Assembly (NCBI RefSeq): GCF_937920395.1
Contig: NZ_CALEVF010000037.1
Location: forward strand, 11,359-75,358
DNA from: an uncultured Clostridium sp.
GTDB lineage: Bacteria; Bacillota; Clostridia; Clostridiales; Clostridiaceae
Reading direction: 5' to 3'
Length of the DNA: 64,000 nucleotides
This document shows, piece after piece, positions 1 through 7,402 of the stretch (the first letter of the stretch is position 1; the number at the start of each line of letters is the position of its first letter). The notes below the pieces were generated by a model. That model saw nothing but the letters and a program-made list of their open reading frames with translations, did no database searches and was not told where the DNA came from. Both the position numbers and the translations under genes were made by a program.

Positions 1-1101
1 GCTATTGATGCACAAAAACAAAATAGCGATAATTCAGTAGATCAATTGGTAGGAAAAAATGAAAATACTGATAAAGTGTCAAAAGTTCAGCAAGTAATAC
101 AATCATTGAGTTTAGTGCTTCAAAGTGTAGAAAAAGCTACCACCACCACCACTAATAATGAACTTAACTCTATTAACTTAGAACAATTGGTAGGAGTAGA
201 TAAATTAACACCAGAAATAAAAACTTTGCTTAAAAATAATCTTACTGAAATAGTGGATTTGATTGAAAAGTCAAAAAATAACAATCTGGCTCCGTTAAAA
301 ATACTTGATGTTCTACAAAAATTAACTACTGAAGTAAAAAGTGTAAATGGAAATTTCAAATTATTAAAAGTTATTAATTCCCAAATTTTCATGAAAAATA
401 GTCAAGAAAATTTAATTAAAGATAACCTATTAACAAAGGTAATAAAGCAAGGTATAAAAACTACATCTGTAATTACTCCTGTAAATCAAATGCAAAATTT
501 GGGTGATGCTGGTCAAAATAATAAATCTTCAGATAGTAATTCGTTTGAGGAAAAATTTCTTAACAATTTGATTAGTAAAGATAAGAATGAAACAAAAATA
601 TCAAAAGTTGTTAATTTTATGGGTCAATTTGAAGCTGCAAAGGATGTAGAACCAACGAAAGCTGTAATATCTAATATAACAATTAATAAAAATAATTTTG
701 AAGTTGATGTAATTAAAAATATAAAATTTATGGATATTAATAATGTTAAAGATTTGATAGTAAAAATGAATCCTAAGGAACTTGGAGAAGTAATAATTAA
801 GATTACTATGGAAAGTGGAATTATGAAGGCTAATATTTCTGCTCAAAATAAGGATACTTATAACTTACTAAATGTCAATATACAAGATATAAGTGATAAG
901 TTAAAAAATATGGAAATTAAAATCCATAGTTTAGATATAAATATATATGAGGATTCAACATTTTTTAGTAAGAATTCAAGCGGAAGAAATAACGATGGTA
1001 GACAAAATAATAATTCAAAACCAAGTGCTAATGTAGAAGAAGACATTGCTATAACCAATAATTATGTTATAGAAGAAAATCAAGTAAATAAATTTGTTTA
1101 G
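1..1101 (+). CDS. fliK: Flagellar hook-length control protein FliK, 5' end outside window
   Basis: The frame is open from base 1, so the gene begins upstream of the window. The TTG at 46 is only an internal codon. FliK is an exported ruler that measures hook length and switches export specificity through FlhB. The visible part is a long Asn/Lys/Ser-rich, low-complexity region. It is followed by a compact C-terminal domain (about bases 730-960) carrying the family pattern MNPKELGEV, then amphipathic helices and a disordered Asn-rich tail. The position directly before flgD is the usual one. Identification rests on the C-terminal domain and context, because the N-terminal half of FliK is poorly conserved. 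Confidence 0.88.
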   Translation, partial: AIDAQKQNSDNSVDQLVGKNENTDKVSKVQQVIQSLSLVLQSVEKATTTTTNNELNSINLEQLVGVDKLTPEIKTLLKNNLTEIVDLIEKSKNNNLAPLKILDVLQKLTTEVKSVNGNFKLLKVINSQIFMKNSQENLIKDNLLTKVIKQGIKTTSVITPVNQMQNLGDAGQNNKSSDSNSFEEKFLNNLISKDKNETKISKVVNFMGQFEAAKDVEPTKAVISNITINKNNFEVDVIKNIKFMDINNVKDLIVKMNPKELGEVIIKITMESGIMKANISAQNKDTYNLLNVNIQDISDKLKNMEIKIHSLDINIYEDSTFFSKNSSGRNNDGRQNNNSKPSANVEEDIAITNNYVIEENQVNKFV

Positions 1102-1141
1102 GTATCTACGAATATAAATAAGTCTAAAAGGGGTGATGAAA

Positions 1142-1804
1142 ATGGCAAATGATGTGACAGCCGCATCCAATACAGATAAGGCAAGTTTAGCTAGTGCAAC
1201 TAACAGAGGAACGGCAATTGTTAAAAAAGATGCAGCAATAGATCAAAATTCATTCTTGAAAATTCTTTCGGCAGAACTTACAAATCAAGACCCGACAAAT
1301 GCTAAGGATGGTACAGAATTTGTAGCTCAAATGGCACAGTTTGCGTCAATGGAACAAATGAATAATTTAAATAGCACTATGTCCTTTTCTAGTTCAGCGT
1401 CTTTAGTTGGTAAGTTAGTAGCTTTTAGCAGTTACGATGATAAAGGAGTGCAATATGGTGGAACTGTACAGGCTGTTTATAAAGATTCAGGTTCAACATA
1501 TATTGCTGTAAAATTGGCAGATGGATCTACAAAAGATTTCCCAGCTGACACTTTATCAGATGTTATAGATTCAGCTGATACTATACCCAGTTCTTCAAAT
1601 GTTAATACTACATTTTCTTCGGCTATAAGTTTAATGAGTAAACAAGTTGATACGGTAGCATTATCCGATGGAAAAGTATATTCAGGAACTGTTACAAGTG
1701 TGTCAAAGGATTCAACAGGAACTAAATTAACTATAACTTATAAAGAAAATGGTGTAGATGTCACTAAAGATATAAGCTATGATGATATCTCGAAAGTAGA
1801 ATAA
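1142..1804 (+). CDS. flgD: Flagellar hook capping protein FlgD
   Basis: FlgD caps the growing hook and guides polymerisation of hook subunits outside the cell. The N-terminal region has the family block FLKILSAELTNQDPTNAKD followed by EFVAQMAQFASMEQ (about residues 38-73), which is diagnostic. The C-terminal half is beta-rich. I chose ATG 1142 because AAAGGGGTGAT ends about six bases before it; GTG 1133 and ATG 1136 lie inside that ribosome site. The predicted length of 220 residues is normal. It lies 40 bases after fliK and 29 before the next gene, so it is probably cotranscribed. Confidence 0.95.
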   Translation: MANDVTAASNTDKASLASATNRGTAIVKKDAAIDQNSFLKILSAELTNQDPTNAKDGTEFVAQMAQFASMEQMNNLNSTMSFSSSASLVGKLVAFSSYDDKGVQYGGTVQAVYKDSGSTYIAVKLADGSTKDFPADTLSDVIDSADTIPSSSNVNTTFSSAISLMSKQVDTVALSDGKVYSGTVTSVSKDSTGTKLTITYKENGVDVTKDISYDDISKVE

Positions 1805-1833
1805 TTAATTAATATGGCAAGGTGATGTTAAAT

Positions 1834-2256
1834 ATGTCTTACAGAGTAGTAAATGGAAAATTATACTCAACTGCAGACTTTACTGAGTATTCTAAAATAG
1901 GTACTCAAAATGAAAAAGGCAAAGTTAAAAAAGAACAAGCCACATATAACAAAGATAACAGTTCTTTTAACCAAATTTTAAATACACAGATTAAAAAAGA
2001 AGAAGGGTTCACTATATCAGCTCATGCGGCGCAAAGGCTTAATAGTCGTAACATTGATTTTAATGATGTTGATATGAAAAAGGTTAATGATGGAATAAAT
2101 ATGGCAGATAAAAAAGGTGCAAAACAAGCTTTAATCTTATATAAAGACATGGCATTAATTACTAGTATTAAAAATAGAACGGTAATCACTGCAATGGACA
2201 AAAATGAAAGTAAGGGAAAAATAATAACCAATATAGATAGCGTAGTTATGATATAA
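1834..2256 (+). CDS. Flagellar operon protein, TIGR02530-type
   Basis: This 140-residue protein sits between flgD and flgE, where Gram-positive flagellar operons often carry a small protein of unknown role. The N-terminal half is Lys/Asn-rich and probably disordered. The C-terminal half contains ISAHAAQRLNSRNI and then DKKGAKQALILYKDMALI, the recognisable part of the family. No signal peptide or membrane segment is visible. ATG 1834 is preferred because AAGGTGAT precedes it by a good distance, whereas the in-frame GTG 1822 and ATG 1825 overlap that site. It may be an export substrate or an assembly helper; the sequence does not decide. Confidence 0.8.
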   Translation: MSYRVVNGKLYSTADFTEYSKIGTQNEKGKVKKEQATYNKDNSSFNQILNTQIKKEEGFTISAHAAQRLNSRNIDFNDVDMKKVNDGINMADKKGAKQALILYKDMALITSIKNRTVITAMDKNESKGKIITNIDSVVMI

Positions 2257-2370
2257 GCCGGACCTTTTAGGAAGCTTAACTTTGCAGAAGGATAGAAGCA
2301 AAGTGATAAATTAAAAATTGTAATTGCGATTTAACTATATTGAAATACAATAAAAATTGGAGGTATTATT

Positions 2371-3294
2371 ATGTTAAAATCATTTTATTCAGGTATAAGC
2401 GGACTTAAAGTAAATCAGGTAAAGTTGGATATTATAGGAAATAATATAGCTAATGTAGGGACTACAGCCTTTAAAAGCTCAAGAGTTAGGTTTAAAGATA
2501 TGGTTAGTCAAAATGTTACTGAGGCTGCAGCTAATACAACAAGTTTAGGTGGAGTTAATGCAAAACAAGTAGGTCTTGGAGTGCAAATATCAGGAATAGA
2601 CACTATTGTAGGTCAAGGCACAATGCAGCCAACATCTAGAAATCTCGATGTTGCTATTGATGGCGAAGGGTATTTGATAGTTGCCAAGGGCCCTACCGGT
2701 GGGACAGTAACATTAGCAGCAAATAAAGTAACTGGAGCAGACACTGGAACAGAAATTTCATATACTAGAGATGGAGCTTTAATTAAAGATGATGCTGGGC
2801 ATTTAGTTACATCAGATGGAGCTAGGGTAATGGGTTATGCTATAGATGCTACAGGTAAAGCAACTTCAACACCACTTATTTCATTATCAATACCAGATTC
2901 AGTTCCAGCAACTACAGGAAAGAAAGTAACTAGTTTTACTATAGCAAAGGATGGAGTTATTAATGTCGTTTTAGCAGATGGTACTGTTTCTGCAGTTGGA
3001 CAGATTGCAATGGCATCATTTAGTAATCCAGAAGGACTTAAAAAAACTGGTAACAACCTATACCAAAGTACTTCTAACTCAGGGGGAGCTGTTGTTAGAT
3101 CAGGATTAGGAGCTACTACTGACAACAGCAGTGGTTATGGTGATATGCTTTCAGGAATGCTCGAGATGTCAAATGTTGATCTTTCTGAGCAGTTTACAGA
3201 TATGATAATTGCACAAAGGGCTTTCCAAGCATCAGGTAAGTCGATTACTACTGGAGATGAAATATTACAGGAATTAATAGGTCTAAAGAGGTAA
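2371..3294 (+). CDS. flgE: Flagellar hook protein FlgE (short form)
   Basis: This is the structural subunit of the hook, exported by the flagellar type III system. The N-terminal rod/hook signature is LKSFYSGISGLKVNQVKLDIIGNNIANVGTTAFK. The C-terminus has the matching NVDLSEQFTDMIIAQRAFQASGKSITTGDEIL coiled-coil block. The length of 307 residues is short for FlgE, so the exposed middle domain is small. GGAGG precedes ATG 2371 by seven to eight bases. A distal rod protein is the alternative, but position after flgD and the presence of separate flgF/flgG genes at 13665-15262 favour the hook. Confidence 0.88.
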   Translation: MLKSFYSGISGLKVNQVKLDIIGNNIANVGTTAFKSSRVRFKDMVSQNVTEAAANTTSLGGVNAKQVGLGVQISGIDTIVGQGTMQPTSRNLDVAIDGEGYLIVAKGPTGGTVTLAANKVTGADTGTEISYTRDGALIKDDAGHLVTSDGARVMGYAIDATGKATSTPLISLSIPDSVPATTGKKVTSFTIAKDGVINVVLADGTVSAVGQIAMASFSNPEGLKKTGNNLYQSTSNSGGAVVRSGLGATTDNSSGYGDMLSGMLEMSNVDLSEQFTDMIIAQRAFQASGKSITTGDEILQELIGLKR

Positions 3295-3327
3295 TAGAGG
3301 ATATAAAATATTAACATAAAATTTGTA

Positions 3328-3361
3328 ATAAGTCTCAAATATTTTAGTATTTGAGACTTAT
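3328..3361 (+). other. Perfect 14-bp hairpin between flgE and flbD
   Basis: Arms 3328-3341 and 3348-3361 (ATAAGTCTCAAATA and its exact complement) enclose a six-base loop. No T-run follows, so this is not a standard intrinsic terminator. It may stabilise or separate the highly expressed flgE message from downstream genes. Confidence 0.6.
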
Positions 3362-3408
3362 CCAATTTGTATAATCTTAAGTATAAAACAAATCATAGGA
3401 GGGTACCC

Positions 3409-3600
3409 ATGATAAGACTTACAGGTTTTAATAAAAAAGAATTTATCTTAAATGCTGAAGTTATTGAAAAAATAGAAATGATGCCAGAAACATTAATAAC
3501 ATTAATAAATGGGAAAAAGTATATTGTAATTGAAGAGGCGGAAGAAGTAGTCGAGAAAGTAATAAAGTATAAAAAGAGGATATTTTCTGGTGAGTTTTAG
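3409..3600 (+). CDS. flbD: Flagellar protein FlbD
   Basis: A 63-residue protein of the FlbD family found in flagellar operons of Gram-positives and spirochaetes, of unclear biochemical role. The characteristic start MIRLTGFNKKEFILNAEVIEKIEMMPETLITLINGKKY is cut here to key blocks: RLTG, FILNAE and IE..PDT-like IEMMPETLITL. The start is ATG 3409, directly after the strong site AGGAGGG; a longer frame opening at 3367 would start in the intergenic hairpin region and is rejected. It is followed after 14 bases by fliL, with no motA or motB between. Confidence 0.9.
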   Translation: MIRLTGFNKKEFILNAEVIEKIEMMPETLITLINGKKYIVIEEAEEVVEKVIKYKKRIFSGEF

Positions 3601-3614
3601 GAGGTAATTACGAA

Positions 3615-4067
3615 ATGAGTGAAAAAATAAAAAAAACGAACGTTTTTAAAATAGTTATTATAGTTTTATTATTATTAATTTTAGTTGGAGGAGCTGCTTT
3701 TGGAGGTATGTATTATTTTGGTAATAATACAGCATCAGCAACATCTAAAGCAAAGGTAGTTACAGAGAATACTTATTCATTAGATGAGTTCTTAGTAAAT
3801 CTTTTAGATGATAATGGATTGCTATACCTTAAGGTTACAGTTTATCTTGGCTATGAAGAAAATGCGAAATTAGCTGCAGAATTGGTGACACAAAAGCCAA
3901 TTATTAGGGATATAGTCAATACTTATCTGAGATCAAAACGAAGTGTTGACTTTGCGTCTACTGGTCTTGTTTCAATAAAGAGTGATTTAATAAATAGATT
4001 AAATCCTATTTTAACAAAAGGAAAAATATCTCATATATATTTTAATAACATAGTAATAAGTAGGTGA
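3615..4067 (+). CDS. fliL: Flagellar basal body-associated protein FliL
   Basis: FliL is a single-pass membrane protein that surrounds the stator and supports torque. A basic N-terminus (KIKKTN) is followed by a hydrophobic segment at about residues 11-33 and a periplasmic-type domain with the family pattern YSLDEFLVNLLDDNG and YLKVTVYLGYEEN. The 150-residue length fits. GGAGG ends about nine bases before ATG 3615. The gene sits in the export-gate operon. Confidence 0.93.
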   Translation: MSEKIKKTNVFKIVIIVLLLLILVGGAAFGGMYYFGNNTASATSKAKVVTENTYSLDEFLVNLLDDNGLLYLKVTVYLGYEENAKLAAELVTQKPIIRDIVNTYLRSKRSVDFASTGLVSIKSDLINRLNPILTKGKISHIYFNNIVISR

Positions 4068-4074
4068 TAAAATA

Positions 4075-4452
4075 ATGAATAATGAATTTTTAATACTGAT
4101 TTTTAAAATTATAATATTTTTGCCTTTCATATTATTTATGTTATATTTGTCCTTAAAATATGGTGGCACTAAACTTAGAAAATTGCAAGATGGTAGATAT
4201 ATGAGAGTACTCGATAGAATCTCTTTATCTAAGGAAAACAGTATAGCAGTTGTAAAAATAGGGGATAAAGCTTATGCATTATCATCAAGTTCAAGAGATA
4301 TTAAAATTTTATTTGAATTACCTAGTGAAGAAATTATAAAAATTGAGAATATTAAAGAGCTACCTCAATATGAGGACATGAAGGAACTATTCAAAAAGCA
4401 TATTTTGAAAAAGGAAACCAAAGAGGAAGTTAAATATGAAAATAAAAAATAA
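4075..4452 (+). CDS. fliO: Flagellar biosynthesis protein FliO/FliZ
   Basis: FliO is a small bitopic protein that helps assemble the FliP ring of the export gate. There is one N-terminal membrane segment (about residues 7-27), then a cytoplasmic domain with the family pattern LQDGRYMRVLDRISLSKENSIAVVKIGDKAYAL. The position immediately before fliP, overlapping it by 17 bases, is standard and implies translational coupling. The length of 125 residues is typical of the Gram-positive form. Confidence 0.88.
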   Translation: MNNEFLILIFKIIIFLPFILFMLYLSLKYGGTKLRKLQDGRYMRVLDRISLSKENSIAVVKIGDKAYALSSSSRDIKILFELPSEEIIKIENIKELPQYEDMKELFKKHILKKETKEEVKYENKK

Positions 4453-5260
4453 AAACTTACTTGTTTTTGCGATAGCGCTGGTGATAATCAGCATAGCTAC
4501 CGTACATATTGCAAACGCAACTACATTACCAATACCTAAAATTAATATTTCAGTTGATAATGCAAATACACCCAAAGAATATGTTGATAATATTAAATTA
4601 TTATTGCTTCTAACAGTACTTACGCTTTTACCATCAATTATTATAATGTCTACTAGTTTTGTAAGAATAATAATAGTTTTATCTTTATTTAAAAATGCTA
4701 TTGGTGTTCAAAATGCAATACCCAAGGAAGTTATAATGGGTCTTGCACTATTTTTAACATTTTTCACTATGGCACCGACATTTACAAAAATTAATAATGA
4801 TGCCTTAACTCCATATCTAAATAATAAAATAACTCAATCGGTAGCAATAGAAAAGGGTTCAAAACCAATGAGGGATTTTATGCTAAAACAGACAAGAGCG
4901 AAGGATTTAAAACTTTTTTTAGATGTAGGAAAATTGGAAGATACAGTTAAAAATCAAGTAGATGAAAATGGTAATGAAGTACTTAAAAATGGAAAGCCTG
5001 TTGTCACTTATGATAAAGTGCCGCTATATGCTGTTGTCCCATCGTTTTTAATAAGCGAATTAAGACGAGCTTTTGAAATGGGATTTTTATTATTTATACC
5101 GTTTATTATAATAGATATCGTAACAGGAAGTATTCTCATGGCTATGGGAATGATGATGTTACCACCAGTTATGATTTCTCTCCCATTTAAATTATTGCTA
5201 TTTGTTATGTGTGATGGGTGGAATCTACTTGTAAAATCTTTAATTATGAGTTTTAGTTGA
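4436..5260 (+). CDS. fliP: Flagellar export gate protein FliP
   Basis: FliP forms the core of the flagellar export gate with FliQ and FliR. An N-terminal signal sequence (basic KIKNKN, hydrophobic core, ANA-TTL cleavage region near residue 29) precedes the mature protein. Family signatures are TSFVRIIIVLSLFKNAIG and MAMGMMMLPPVMISLPFKLLLFV near the C-terminus. Between the conserved TRAKDLKLFLDVGKL and VPLYAVVPSFLISELRRAF blocks there is an acidic, Asn-rich stretch of about 20 residues that I do not expect in most FliP proteins. Confidence 0.97.
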   Translation: MKIKNKNLLVFAIALVIISIATVHIANATTLPIPKINISVDNANTPKEYVDNIKLLLLLTVLTLLPSIIIMSTSFVRIIIVLSLFKNAIGVQNAIPKEVIMGLALFLTFFTMAPTFTKINNDALTPYLNNKITQSVAIEKGSKPMRDFMLKQTRAKDLKLFLDVGKLEDTVKNQVDENGNEVLKNGKPVVTYDKVPLYAVVPSFLISELRRAFEMGFLLFIPFIIIDIVTGSILMAMGMMMLPPVMISLPFKLLLFVMCDGWNLLVKSLIMSFS

Positions 5261-5270
5261 GGTGAATTAA

Positions 5271-5540
5271 ATGACAGAAAGCATGGTATTATCTGTAATA
5301 AAAGATGCTATTTATACTGCGATAATGGTATCTGCTCCGATTTTAGTTGTAGCTACTGTAGTAGGCCTAATAATAAGTATATTTCAAGCTACTACTCAAA
5401 TTCAAGAGCAAACATTAACTTTTGTGCCAAAACTAGTTGCAGTAGCTTTAATTGGCTTATTAATGGGTAGTTGGATGCTTCACATTATGATTGATTTTAC
5501 AACGAGAATTTTTGGAATTATTGCTAATATGGGAGGCTAG
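5271..5540 (+). CDS. fliQ: Flagellar export gate protein FliQ
   Basis: An 89-residue protein with two membrane helices, the usual FliQ architecture. Key pattern: IVATVVGLIISIFQATTQIQEQTLTFVPKL (here given in part as ISIFQATTQIQEQTLTF). It packs around FliP in the export gate. GAGGTG precedes ATG 5271. It lies 10 bases after fliP and 11 before the next gene, so it belongs to the same tightly packed transcript. Confidence 0.97.
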   Translation: MTESMVLSVIKDAIYTAIMVSAPILVVATVVGLIISIFQATTQIQEQTLTFVPKLVAVALIGLLMGSWMLHIMIDFTTRIFGIIANMGG

Positions 5541-5551
5541 GTGTAATTGAA

Positions 5552-7387
5552 TTGGTTAATGCTATTTATCTTTTAGGTTTTATAATGGTGTTACTTAGAA
5601 TATCATCATTTTTTATGAGTCTACCAATTTTTTTCCCAACTGGTGCTCCTGTGATGCTTAAGGTTGGATTTTGTGTTGTATTCACTTTTATAATTATGCC
5701 TGGCATTAATTATCAAAATGTAAATTTAATTACTAACAATGCAACACTTATAATATTTGCATTATCAGAAGTTGTTACTGGTTTAATGCTTGGGTACTTA
5801 ACAAAGTTTTGTTTTTACTCCGCGCAAATGGCTGGACAGCTTATGGATTTTCAAATTGGATTTTCTATGATGAGCATGTTTGATCCAATATCTAATGATA
5901 ACGTTACTTTGCTTGGAACTTTACTTTATAGAGTAAGTCTTGTAATGTTTTTTGTTGTGGATGGTCATCACATGCTAATAAGAGCGATTATTGACTCATT
6001 CAACAATGTGGAAATCGGAAAGTTTATACTCAATCAGCAGACAGCTATGATGATGGTGAAAGTTTTTATAGAGTTTTTCACACTTGGGTTAAAAATAGCA
6101 ATACCAATTATTTTAATAGTTATTATAACAGATTTGAGTATTGGACTTGTGTCAAGGACAGTACCACAATTAAATGTTATGATACTAGGTATGCCAATAA
6201 AGATAGTAATAGGACTCGCTTGTTTTTCTTTGGTGCTTCCAGCTGCTTTACAATTAATAGTGAATTCTTTCTATACTATTCCAGATATAATTAAGGGATT
6301 CTATAAAGTTATACCATTATTAATTTTTATTTCGGCGGATAGTGGTGAAAAAACTGAACAGGCTACTCCTAAAAAGAAAAGTGAATCAAAAAAAAAGGGT
6401 CAAGTTGCAAAAAGTAAGGAATTATCTTCTACAACTACATTGCTTACAGTAACACTTCTAATGATAACACTTGGGACTTATACTCTAGACAATTTAAAAG
6501 GAGTTGTAATTCTTTTCTTAAACAATTATTTAAATTTTACACTTACTGAGTATACATTTAAAACTGTGCTACTTGTATCACTTATGAAATTTGGAATTTT
6601 AATTTTACCAATTGTAGTTCCTATTATGATCATGGGAATAGTTGCTAGTTTAATGCAATCTGGATTTATATTTACAGGGGAACCACTTAAACCAGATTTG
6701 AAAAAATTAAATCCTATAAGTGGATTTAAAAAAATGTTTTCTATGAGATCAGTGGTGGATTTGATAAAAAATTTAGCAATAGTAACTATTATATCAATTA
6801 TAGCTTATAAGTTTGTTAAAGCTAATTATATGGACATAATGACCTATGGAAGTCTGAAGATAGAAGCTGTTTTGGCTGCATTTGGAAGTCTTGTAATAGA
6901 TATATTTTTTAAAATAGCATTATTCATGCTTATAGTATCAATAATTGATTTTTCTTATCAGAAATATAAACACAATAAAGAATTAAAAATGAGTATGCAG
7001 GAAATTAAGGAAGAATATAAGCAACAAGAAGGAGACCCTCAAATTAAATCGAAAATCAGACAAAAGCAAAGAGAAATGGCATCAGGTAGAATGATGCAAG
7101 ATGTACCTGATGCTACAGTTGTCATTACAAATCCAACTCACCTTGCCATAGCAATTAAATATGAGCAAGGCGGAGATGGAGCACCTATAGTTGTGGCTAT
7201 GGGTGCAGATAATGTTGCTGTAAAAATAAAAGAAATTGCAAGTGAAAATGATATCCCAATTATTGAAAATAAACCTTTAGCAAGGTTAATATACAAGGAA
7301 TTAGAGATAGGCTCAGAAATCCCAGCGGATATGTATCAAGCAGTAGCGGAGATATTAGCATTGGTATATAAACTGAAGAAAAAATAG
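5552..7387 (+). CDS. fliR/flhB: Fused FliR-FlhB flagellar export protein
   Basis: Residues 1 to about 260 are FliR (multi-pass, with GQLMDFQIGFSM and SIGLVSRTVPQLNV). From about residue 263 the chain continues as FlhB, beginning at the normal FlhB N-terminus pattern GEKTEQATPKKKSESKKKGQ. FlhB membrane helices and the cytoplasmic domain follow. The autocleavage motif NPTH is intact at residues 527-530, so the substrate-specificity switch should work. The fusion is in one uninterrupted frame. Such fusions are known in Clostridium. The start is TTG 5552; the nearby alternative TTG at 5547 is in a frame that closes quickly. Confidence 0.95.
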   Translation: MVNAIYLLGFIMVLLRISSFFMSLPIFFPTGAPVMLKVGFCVVFTFIIMPGINYQNVNLITNNATLIIFALSEVVTGLMLGYLTKFCFYSAQMAGQLMDFQIGFSMMSMFDPISNDNVTLLGTLLYRVSLVMFFVVDGHHMLIRAIIDSFNNVEIGKFILNQQTAMMMVKVFIEFFTLGLKIAIPIILIVIITDLSIGLVSRTVPQLNVMILGMPIKIVIGLACFSLVLPAALQLIVNSFYTIPDIIKGFYKVIPLLIFISADSGEKTEQATPKKKSESKKKGQVAKSKELSSTTTLLTVTLLMITLGTYTLDNLKGVVILFLNNYLNFTLTEYTFKTVLLVSLMKFGILILPIVVPIMIMGIVASLMQSGFIFTGEPLKPDLKKLNPISGFKKMFSMRSVVDLIKNLAIVTIISIIAYKFVKANYMDIMTYGSLKIEAVLAAFGSLVIDIFFKIALFMLIVSIIDFSYQKYKHNKELKMSMQEIKEEYKQQEGDPQIKSKIRQKQREMASGRMMQDVPDATVVITNPTHLAIAIKYEQGGDGAPIVVAMGADNVAVKIKEIASENDIPIIENKPLARLIYKELEIGSEIPADMYQAVAEILALVYKLKKK

Positions 7388-7402
7388 TAAAGGATGATAC
7401 TT

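Noticed and set aside
120-392. Antisense frames such as this one inside fliK
   Set aside because: They mirror the real coding frame in AT-rich DNA and have no ribosome site or family pattern.
2257-2370. Hairpin CTTTGC...GCAAAG between the flagellar-operon protein gene and flgE, considered as a c-di-GMP riboswitch
   Set aside because: The conserved riboswitch core was not found, and the stem is only six base pairs.
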